Origin: Cantharellus purpuraceus
Lineage: Eukaryota; Basidiomycota; Agaricomycetes; Cantharellales; Hydnaceae
Assembly (NCBI GenBank): GCA_025174535.1
Contig: JALBUN010000018.1
Coordinates: 682,001-746,000, forward strand
Direction: 5' to 3'
Length of the DNA: 64,000 bases
This document shows positions 56,144 to 64,000 of the stretch, piece after piece. The notes under the pieces are model-generated. The model had not been told where the DNA came from. It worked only from the letters and a program-made list of their open reading frames with translations, and did no database searches. How positions within the stretch are numbered: the stretch's first letter is position 1; every line of letters starts with the position of its first letter. The position numbers and the translations under genes are program-made.

Positions 56144-58892
56144 ATGGCATCCACCAGCGCGGCAGACGACGACGAGCTCATCGCCGCGCTCCACAAGCTG
56201 TCTGCAAAATCGCCAAAGCTTGTGCGCTCCAGCACCTATCCCGCGCCTGCCGACCCCAGCGTCACCGTCCGGAGCTGGAAGATGAACGAGTTCAAGTACT
56301 ACGACGTGCCATCTCCGTTTCCTACGCTTGCGCGTGGCTTGTTCACACGCTGGGATGGCGATGCGCCTGCTGATGCGCAGACTATGGGCGAGGGGAGCAG
56401 CAAGGGCAAGTACTGTATTGTGGCACGCGGGTACGACAAATTCTTCAATATTGGCGAAGTACCATGGACCACTGTATGTGTCACTCCCCTCTCACCGTTC
56501 TCCAGTCGCTTAAATAGTTCAGTGGAAAGCACTTGAAACCCACACCACCCCGCCATACGTGCTGACACTCAAGTCGAACGGCTGCATCATTTTCATCGCT
56601 CCTCTGACGTCGTCAAAGCTCCTCGTCACTTCGAAGCACTCCATTGGTCCTATAAAGGGCCAGGCGCAGAGTCACTCCGAGGTCGGAGAGAGGTGGCTTC
56701 GGAAACATTTGCAGAGTGTGGGCAAAACGGAAGCAGACCTCGCCGAAACATTGTGGAACAACAACTGGACCGCAGTGGCAGAGGTGAGAGCGTGGCACCC
56801 CGCGTTTATGTTTCATCGCATTCTAAACCCACAGCAACTCAGCTCTGCGACGACAGCTTCGAAGAACACGTGCTTCCCTACTCTGAGGAATTCACCGGTC
56901 TCCATCTCCACGGCTTGAACAGCACCACCGGCGCATTCCAGACACGCGATCCAGAACAAGTCGAGGCATTCGCACGCCAGTGGGGATTCATCCCCACCGC
57001 ATACACCACGCTCAGCACCGTCGCCCAGGTGCGCGAGTTCACGCAGGACATCAGCAAGAGCGGGAAGTGGAACGGACTGCCCATCGAGGGCTTTGTCGTC
57101 CGCACGCACATTGCGGATACGTCTTCTGCCCCAGGCACCGCTTCGGAGGTGCTGAATGTGACGGGCGAGAAGAGCGGCGGGCGCCGCGCGCGTGCGGATC
57201 GGGATGCACCACCATACCCGTCCGGCTCGTCGTTTTTCTTCAAGGTCAAGTTCGACGAACCGTACATGATGTATCGCGACTGGCGCGAGGTTACAAAGAG
57301 CTTGTTGAGCGCCAAGGCTGGGAGCGAGCCGCGGATTGCCAAGGCGAAGCTGAATAGGCCTGAGACGCGGGTGTACAGGGGCTGGGTAGAAGCTGAGATC
57401 AAGCATAATCGGAAGGCGTTTGATGGGTACATGAATAACAGGGGGATCGTTGCTACGCGGGAGCGGTTTTTGAAGTGGTGTGAGGAAGGGGAAGGAAAGA
57501 GTCGGTTGGAAAAGGAATTGGGGACAAAACCAGGCGTGGTTGAGAAGACGGACGTGAAGGAGGTGGAACTCCGAAAGACGGTCATCGTCCCTGTGGCAAT
57601 TCCTGGATGTGGTGCGTACTTTTCGTTAGTGGTCCCCAAGCGCTAACACAAGCGGCAGGCAAGACTTCAATCGCTATAGCCTTGAAGCATCTTTTCGGAT
57701 TTGGACACACTCAAAGCGATGATGTCAAAGGAAAGAAGGCGGCGCCTATCTTTGTCAAGAATGTTACGCAGCTGCTTAAAACGCACGATGTGGTTATTGC
57801 CGATAAGCAAGTCATCCCAATCATCTGCTCGCTTTCTTACTCATTGTATCTCACTTGCGTAGGAACAATCACCTTACACAGCACCGACAGGCTCTCCGTA
57901 GTGCCGTTGCTAATCTTCAACCGCCCGTACGCCTCGTTGCCCTTAACTGGTCCCTCGATCAGCCTCCAGCCATGATACATCGAATCTGCGGCGACCGCGT
58001 ACAGGCACGTGGCGACAACCACCAAACCCTCCGTCCTGACGAGCAGAAGAGCCATGAAGACGTGATCTGGATGTTTATCGAAAAGACGGAGGGATTGGCG
58101 GAGAACGAGGTGGACGAGGTTATCGATATGGATGTTGCGGAGGAGCTTGAGGATGGTGTGTCGCGGGCTGTTGATGGGCTGGTGCGCATTTTGGGGGTGG
58201 AGCACCCGAGTGAGGAGGAGGTGGGGGAGGCGCTTAGGGTGGTGAGGACGTACACGCCAGGGTCGAGGAAGGATGCTGGTAAAAAGCCCGGGAAGGCGGC
58301 TAAAGCGAAGGAGAAGGAGAGATCGGGGAAGCAGCCGCGTTACTTTGGACTATTGCCAGAGCTGGACCTGGATGCCATTGTGGGCGGACGACTGGCCGAG
58401 ACGGATGCACCGCCTGAGGCAAAGACGCTTTGGGATGAGCTGAAGAAAAAGGGCCGTGTGAGTAGCCGCCCGCACGTTACGATCGTGCACTCGAAGAATC
58501 TGCCCGGGGACCAGGCGTTGTGGGACCGGTGCATGTCGCTGCACCGCACGGCGACGCCGCCGTTGTTTTCGTTCAAACTGGGACATGTGGTGTGCAATGG
58601 GCATGTGATGGCTGTGACGGTGGATGAGCTGCGGGTGGGGGCGGCGGCGGCGTTGTTGGAGGGGGAAGGGGGGGGGGAGAAGGGGGATTTGGAGGCTGGG
58701 GTGGAGTTTGTGGAGGGGATTCCGGGGGAGGTGAGGGGGCGGTTGCATATTACGGTGGGGACGCGGGATCAGGGTGTTAGTCCTTTTGAGGCGAGTTCGT
58801 TGGTGACGGAGTGGCGGGATGGCGCGGGGGCGACGGCGGTGGCTCTCAAGGACGTGCAGAGTCATGGCCGGGTCAAGGGGTTGATGACCTAG
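56144..58892 (+). CDS. TRL1: tRNA ligase (fungal Trl1/Rlg1 type)
   Basis: Seals exons after tRNA intron removal and, in fungi, spliced HAC1-type mRNA. Exons: 56144-56473, 56523-56783, 56843-57611, 57659-57806, 57863-58892; 845 aa, the usual size. The N-terminal ligase domain carries the nucleotidyl-transfer motif LKSNG with Lys127 as the adenylated residue. The central polynucleotide-kinase domain has the P-loop PGCGKTS (about residues 451-457), split by intron 3. The C-terminal cyclic phosphodiesterase domain has the two HxT motifs, HVT (His707) and HIT (His798). Intron 4 begins GCAAGT, a GC-AG intron; the upstream alternative GT would break the frame. The stretch at 58630-58760 is extremely G-rich on the coding strand. 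Confidence 0.93.
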
Positions 58893-59205
58893 ACTTTGCA
58901 TTCATGGGTTGGGATATAGGAATCCGAGCGTAGACGAGGTCGAGGAATGGGGACGGCGCAAAAGAAACCCTGATTGCAATTGACTGCAACTATCACCACT
59001 CATTGTAATTTATTATATCCAAAGCTATCACCATCTCATTGCAATTTATTATCCAAAGCAACTTTTGAGCAACTGCTTCAGAGTGTCGGCTACTGATGAC
59101 ATAAGAGACATGCCACCTTCACGTGCTTCTTGTCGGATTTCGGAAGTGGTGGTCCTTTACCCCTTCTTCTTTTTCTAACACCACACCTTTTTGGCCGTAT
59201 GTGCA
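58893..59205. other. Intergenic spacer
   Basis: About 310 bp between two same-strand genes. It contains a short direct duplication: TATCACCATCTCATTGCAATTTATT-like copies at about 58990-59015 and 59024-59050. Nothing else supported. Confidence 0.5.
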
Positions 59206-60654
59206 ATGGCGTCGTTTAGCTGGTCAGACACGGCTCGCGCAGTCTTTGGATCTTGTCTTACATGTTTACCGTCGGCTGAGAGACATCGTCTTGCAGACGA
59301 CGACGACGGCCATCGTCGTCGTGGGCATGGATCGTTGCGGCGGGACGAGCTTGAGAGTCTGCTTCAGGGTGCGGAGCATGGCGATGATGCAGAGATGGAT
59401 GTGGATGCGCTTTCGCTGCACTCGAGGCTAGGGCAGCAAGACGGGCAGAGGACGTCATCATCCTCTAGGAGGAAGAAGCGGACACGCAACGACAACAACA
59501 ACAACAGGGGCAGAATTACGCTGTTCGGGTTCGACCTCTTTGGTCGTCCGCTGCGCAGCCCTGCTGCTAGCAGTGGTGGAGAAGAAGAAGAACAAGACAA
59601 TGTCGTCGACGATGGCGAGGACGAGCCGAGTCGGCGCATCTCCCGCCTATCGTCGTCGACGCTGGACTCGGACGCTGCGCCTTTGGCGGAGGAGGCGATT
59701 GCGGCGCTGTCTGCGCAGACACAGGCGCAGCGGGAGGCGGCGCGCAGGAAGAAGAAGGGTGCGGCGGCGGCCCGCAAACGCATGCGCAGAGACGGGTTGG
59801 TGGAAAGCCGAGGCGATGCGCAGCCGGGTGAGGGATTTGAGGGCTTCCCCGGCGGTGAGATTGGCCCGGACGACTACGACGACTTTGGCACATTTCAGGA
59901 GGCGCAGCAGACGCCGCGCCTCCTCCCCCACGATGGCGGGCCGCCCCCGCCCCCCAGTGACGACGACGTAGATGGGGATGATGCCCGGGCTGATTTTGAT
60001 TTTGATGCTGGATCGTACGTGCGGGGTGCGGCGGGGCCGCGGTCTGACTCAGGATCGGGCACGACGCGGACGCGGTCGCGGTCTGCGTCGGCATCTAACA
60101 CGTCGTCGTCGGACCCTGCTGCACGTGTGCACGGTATTCACACCCTGCCGCGCTATTCTGGGCCTGTGTCGCCTGCGGTGCCCTCCTCCTCCAAGTTAAA
60201 ACCGAAGCGGGTGAAGAGGTCGGGAAAGCGGAGCACTACGACAGGGACGGGGACGACGGTGTCGTCGTCTGTCTCGCAGCCCCGCTCGCCCACGGACGAT
60301 GCTCACGTACCGCGTATCGACGTGGCGAGTAGTCCTACGTTTGAGGGGTTTCCGGAGGATGATGATGAGACGTTTGAAGGCGGCCCACATGAGGGCGGGG
60401 ACGTGGCGTCGCGCGCGTTGAAGCTCAAGCTGGTAACGGGGGAATCGGCGGTGGTGCGTGGCGGGTTGGAGGGTGATGCTGGGGGTGCTGGGGGATTTCC
60501 AAGCCCGGGGCTGATGCCTGGTAGTAGGTTTCCCAGTGCCGGGTTGGGCAGGTCGAGCGGGTTTCCGAGTCTTGGCCTGGGTGAAGGAAAGCGTCCACCG
60601 AGTATGAGGAGTCATCAAGGCGCGTTTTTGGCACGGACGGGGGACGATACTTGA
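59206..60654 (+). CDS. Low-complexity protein of unknown function (482 aa)
   Basis: Intronless. I start at MASFSWSDTARAVFGSC because it is the first ATG. Ordered-looking segments are the N-terminus (ARAVFGSCLTCLPSAER, two Cys that could be lipidated) and RGRITLFGFDLFGRPLRSP near residue 100. The rest is disordered: acidic Asp/Glu tracts, a Ser-rich SRLSSSTLDSDAAPL segment, and a basic helix QREAARRKKKGAAAARKRMRR near residue 180. There are FEGFPGGE and FEGFPEDDDE repeats and a C-terminal set of FPSxGLxxG repeats. GC-rich with strong NNC/NNG codon use. I have an impression of similar basidiomycete proteins but no functional name. Confidence 0.65.
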   Translation: MASFSWSDTARAVFGSCLTCLPSAERHRLADDDDGHRRRGHGSLRRDELESLLQGAEHGDDAEMDVDALSLHSRLGQQDGQRTSSSSRRKKRTRNDNNNNRGRITLFGFDLFGRPLRSPAASSGGEEEEQDNVVDDGEDEPSRRISRLSSSTLDSDAAPLAEEAIAALSAQTQAQREAARRKKKGAAAARKRMRRDGLVESRGDAQPGEGFEGFPGGEIGPDDYDDFGTFQEAQQTPRLLPHDGGPPPPPSDDDVDGDDARADFDFDAGSYVRGAAGPRSDSGSGTTRTRSRSASASNTSSSDPAARVHGIHTLPRYSGPVSPAVPSSSKLKPKRVKRSGKRSTTTGTGTTVSSSVSQPRSPTDDAHVPRIDVASSPTFEGFPEDDDETFEGGPHEGGDVASRALKLKLVTGESAVVRGGLEGDAGGAGGFPSPGLMPGSRFPSAGLGRSSGFPSLGLGEGKRPPSMRSHQGAFLARTGDDT

Positions 60655-60864
60655 CGGCGTAGATGTATGTGGTTGTGGGACTTTGCGATTTTCATGGGTG
60701 AACGACATACTCTAAATTCTAACAGCTGGTGTTATGCAGCCAATTATATATTCCCCTTTTTTTTTTTGTGTGTGCATTTGGCCTATGCTGTTTGTACTAC
60801 TCTGGTGTTATAGTACTATGCATGCATGACGACGACCTCTCTCTCTCTCCTCTCTGCTTTGAAT
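60655..60864. other. Short intergenic region
   Basis: Convergent 3' ends. Contains a T10 run near 60759-60768 and a CTCTCTCTCTCC tract at about 60838. No gene. Confidence 0.5.
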
Positions 60865-61013
60865 CTAGTCGAGGCTCAACAAGATTGCCTCGGTCGACGC
60901 GATATCGACACCGTCGCTGACGCGAATGGTCTGCAGCTGCTCGCTGCCACTCACCATAGCATCGGGTGTCTCGTACGACTGGCCTGCGAGGGTGAGGCCT
61001 GATGAACGTCGCC
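60865..61013 (-). pseudogene. C-terminal stub of a GH79-like glycoside hydrolase
   Basis: The minus-strand frame ends LLSLD before TAG at 60865-60867. It reads back through GLTLAGQSYETPDAMVSGSE and QTIRVSDGVDIASTEAIL. This TLAGQSYETPD...G...TVxVxxGV pattern resembles the C-terminal beta-domain of fungal GH79 (beta-glucuronidase/heparanase-like) enzymes. Only about 45 codons remain. The frame closes at a TAG near 61014, and no upstream exon with catalytic residues is visible before the repeat begins at 61459. Could also be another glycosidase with a similar C-terminal domain. Confidence 0.35.
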
Positions 61014-61458
61014 GCTAGCTGACTCGAGAGCGGAGGGCACTAGGTAATGAGTGAATGGCTTTTGGCAAGTTTTCCAGACCACCCCGGAGACTGATCGTGT
61101 CGCGTTCTGTGAAGCATAGAGGGGGGCAGGACCGCGGCAGGGGAGGGTTCGTAGGAGAGGTGATGCGTGCAGTCTGAGGGTGTTGAAGAGGGCAGGGCCG
61201 GTGGGTAGGCGGCGAAGTACTGCGCGCTGGTATGAGGAGTTCTATCACACCTCGCCTTCTGTTTTTACTGGTCACTGTCTCGTGTGGTCCTCGGATGCTC
61301 TTCAAGTCTGATATGGATCACGGCTAGATGATTGAGTCTGCAGACGGATATGCATCGTGTTCCCAGTGAGGGCTAATAGCGACTGATGAACGGATCAGTG
61401 GGCTCGCAGGACGTTTTCACAATCGATAGAAGCGACAACTGGGGGTTATTCAACGCTT
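61014..61458. other. Boundary region without recognised gene
   Basis: Contains an open minus frame 61305-61015 (Pro/Ser/Arg-rich, no motif). Nothing supports coding. Confidence 0.4.
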
Positions 61459-64000
61459 GATTCAGCTCTGCGGTTTCCAGCATCTCTATACACCACCCGC
61501 TTTTCTGGGTTGTGTGTCCGGTTCCAGCACTTCTCCAACGCCATAACGAGCTTGAAGACTACTACCTCCGTCTCAAATCGTCTAGCATCACGCGTGGGAA
61601 AAGGCATATTGCGTCTGGTAAAGTCAGCATTCATCCACAGGAGGAGCTACGCTCACGCGGATTGCAGTATCATCGGCAGGAGGTACAGGTTACTATGAGA
61701 GCAGACAGTCAAACGATGGATGAGCCGAACCCATTGAATCGAAGACCGACGGCTTGAATGTCGCCTCACCGAGAGGTCTCGGTAAATGACCCCTTACGGT
61801 CCGAGGTGGGTCTGCGACAGTACGATTGTGTTCCGCAGAATCAGCTACCCATACAAAGGCAGACGTGGTGGATTTTGCGGTTCCTTGCTCCACGGTTGTC
61901 TCTGATGAGACCTCTAGATACCCGCCTCCACGTGCCGGGATCAAGCGAGCACCCAGAGTTGAAGGCTCGTTAGTGAAACATCACCATCTCGTTGAAAACT
62001 AGCATTAAAGCTCATCATGGGAAAGCGGACATACCATACAGCCATTTTCTCTTCCGCAGTGGACGAATTGCCATACCCTCTGAAAACGACGAGGACACTA
62101 TCCTTCAAATGTTCGAGTGTAACCCTACAACCATGTAAGAGCTGCTTTGGTTGGCGTCGATCATGTGTGTATTGTTCCTTTACTAATCGAGCCATGGTGA
62201 ACAGCGACCTATGAATCGAAACACTATGTCGCATCGAGACGGGCCTGCCATACTATTTAGTGAGAGCCCTTGTCTTACAATATTTCTCCTCCTTCCTGAT
62301 CACACTCCAGGCTCTATCGCTGGCGCGTCATGCGTTGTTCCAGTTTATAACGACTTCAACTTCTTCAGGGTCACTTGACCCATCATGCACGGCACGTTGC
62401 TGGTCTTAAGGCCAAAGCATTTGTCAATCATACTAGGCACAAATCCGTGCTCGCATTTGACTACATCGTCTCTCTATCAGAACTTTCAAGGCAAGCATGC
62501 GTCTTGGCCGTTTCGCCAGGTGCATCTTGGATAGTGGACTACTCTATATTTATGATGGTCTGCCAGTTCCCACATGCGGAGACGACCGGACGCATTGCAT
62601 CGTCCAGTTGCCATTGTGAGGTCTGCGAGCGACGGCTAGCTCATGGTAGCTATAGCTACACAAAGGATATACGTGGTGGGTCAATTACATTCAAAGGCAC
62701 CAAAATTAAGACATAACTGACAGCCCAGTTTCAGGCTGCTTCCCGCCTGTAGATAGTGTTTTTACTCGAGTTAAATGTGGTTCACGATGAGTACTCTGCA
62801 GCGACATGTTCTTCTCATCCTTGCATGACGTTTCTGACACCTCATTCCATGCCGTTTCTACCCCTATTTCTCTTCTGTTGGCTGTGCTTTCTTGGTCTCC
62901 CGTCCAGAGCATTCAGAAGCCGGCCTGTATCTTCGATTCCATCGTCACGTTTCCCCCTAAATTTCATCATATGTCACTTGCGAAACCGCAATCACACTTC
63001 TCTGCGTGACGAACATTAAAACACGAACGCATCACCAGGCATGCTGTTGAGTTCACGTTCTAGGAACAGTGTTGGAAGCTTGCCATCAACCAGATGTACA
63101 CCCTGGCCATCTTATCTATGCTTCCCTTAAAAATTCCCTTTTCTCTCCAGTGACGCGACCTAGCTTTCCAAACAAGGGATGAAAGGTGAAAGACACCATG
63201 ATGCACTGGTATGAATGGTCCGGATGATGACAACAGGATGGGTAGATAATGTTCACTGTGGAGACAAGGACAGTAGAGCGATGGTGTAAGGCTGTATATG
63301 TGTGCATGTAGTACAATATGATGTTCTTAAAGATACCAAAGAAAAGACGGAACCACCCATGACATGGATGGTATTTGAATGTAGAGTCGCGATCATGCAA
63401 CAAACAAGCGGCCGATGTAAAAACAGAAACAAGTCCAATACACTACCCGGACATCGCCCAACACGGGACCCCATTCCGACTCAGACATCTGTTCTAATCG
63501 AACGTCACCTTGTGTCACTCCAACGTTATATTGTCTCCGAAGCATGCGCAGTCATCTGTCGTGTGTTGGATGCTGCCGCGTTTTGCCACAAACCCAAGGA
63601 TCAGCTTCTACTTCATGCACCTCTCTGGCTCAGATGATCTTCCAGCCAAGGACGACACAGAAAAACCCGTCACGAAATCTGTGGAGGAGGATGGAAGATC
63701 GTCGGAGGATACCCTGCTCTCTTCTGAGATGGACCATCCAGCTATAATGTTCACCCCCCACCCAAATCCCAACGAACACATCCCCTAGGACTACTACTAC
63801 CGGATCTTCCTGCCCACCATGACATCCAAAGGACGAAAGATAGTCAAAATGGTGGGATTCACGGGAATCGCGAAAGCTGAAGTCGAATAGGAGGACCGGG
63901 GAGCATAGAAATGACATTCCCACGCCCCAGGGTGCTCTAGAGAAGGGTCAAAGGGGAATGAATCGCGAGGGTTGAGGGGGTCGTCCATGGCAAGGGTGGT
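61459..64000 (+). repeat. Third copy of the repeat unit (F-G-A-B), window edge
   Basis: 61459-61975 matches 37136-37655 (F), 61976-62705 matches 37656-38400 (G), 62705-63600 matches 38400-39300 (A), and 63600-64000 matches 34240-34620 (B). Translated frames of F are almost identical to the arms (71-codon frame 61758-61973 identical to 37441-37656). Here F-G-A is followed by B, leading into P, not by H as at 39.3 kb, so P follows P in this copy. Continues past the window. Confidence 0.8.

Noticed and set aside
56813..57639. Long antisense frames (197, 253 codons) across TRL1
   Set aside because: Shadows of the GC-rich coding strand; TRL1 motifs clearly define the sense frame.
1..64000. CRISPR arrays, rRNA, bacterial operons, riboswitches
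   Set aside because: The window is eukaryotic; no regularly spaced short repeats and no rRNA-like sequence were seen.
1..64000. tRNA genes
   Set aside because: I looked for A/B-box words (such as GGTTCGAATCC) and found only partial matches like GTTCGAATATC at about 23210, which sits in a solo LTR.

Overview
This window is eukaryotic and almost certainly from a filamentous basidiomycete (Agaricomycetes; I cannot name the species). The evidence is: short GT-AG introns of about 45-150 nt; a fungal-type three-domain tRNA ligase; a polytopic membrane-protein family that I know only from basidiomycetes; and Ty3/gypsy chromovirus and Ty1/copia retroelements. Most of the window is repeats. Ordinary single-copy genes are confined to about 53.0-60.7 kb, plus one decayed gene at 5.4-6.8 kb.

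Layout. 1-4850 and 8003-15228 hold diverged tandem copies of a compound repeat unit of roughly 4-5 kb. 5405-6829 (minus) is a broken MARVEL-like membrane-protein gene. 15229-33244 is an island of nested LTR retrotransposons. It contains a copia LTR plus gag stub, a mosaic of other LTRs, and a copia pol on the minus strand interrupted by two solo LTRs. It also contains a chromodomain gypsy element (24359-32199) interrupted by a third solo LTR. 33245-41783 and about 43513-52000 are the two arms of a very large inverted repeat (about 8.5 kb per arm, 1.73 kb spacer), built from the same unit. 61459-64000 is a further copy cut by the window end.

Repeat unit. Read in right-arm (+) order, the modules are: F (47640-48290) > E (48290-49150) > D (49150-49780) > C (49780-50480) > B > A (51060-52000). 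A second, diverged version lies just inside it: J (43513-44190) > I (44190-45000) > D-like (45000-45380) > H (45380-45950) > A (45950-46900) > G (46900-47640). The array at 8.0-15.2 kb shows F-E-D-C followed by an A-like stretch and then J-I-H, so the two versions (P = F/E/D/C, Q = J/I/H) alternate head to tail. Each unit carries conserved, partly intron-containing reading frames: (1) a small multi-exon gene in C/H with a signal-peptide-like start and a conserved TLELxQH motif; (2) a frame in F with an LEDYYL motif; (3) a frame in E/I ending DRC...SW; (4) a frame in A/T on the opposite strand to C/H. None matches a family I know, so this set of genes is the best candidate for something undescribed.

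Single-copy block. 53007-54700 is a nine-exon membrane protein, 56144-58892 is a five-exon tRNA ligase (TRL1), and 59206-60654 is an intronless low-complexity protein. 60865-61013 (minus) is the C-terminal stub of a possible GH79 glycoside hydrolase, lying next to the third repeat copy.

Limits. All similarities were judged by eye from the sequence. Percent identities, selection tests and database homology were not computed. Inverted repeats this large and this similar can also be assembly artefacts.
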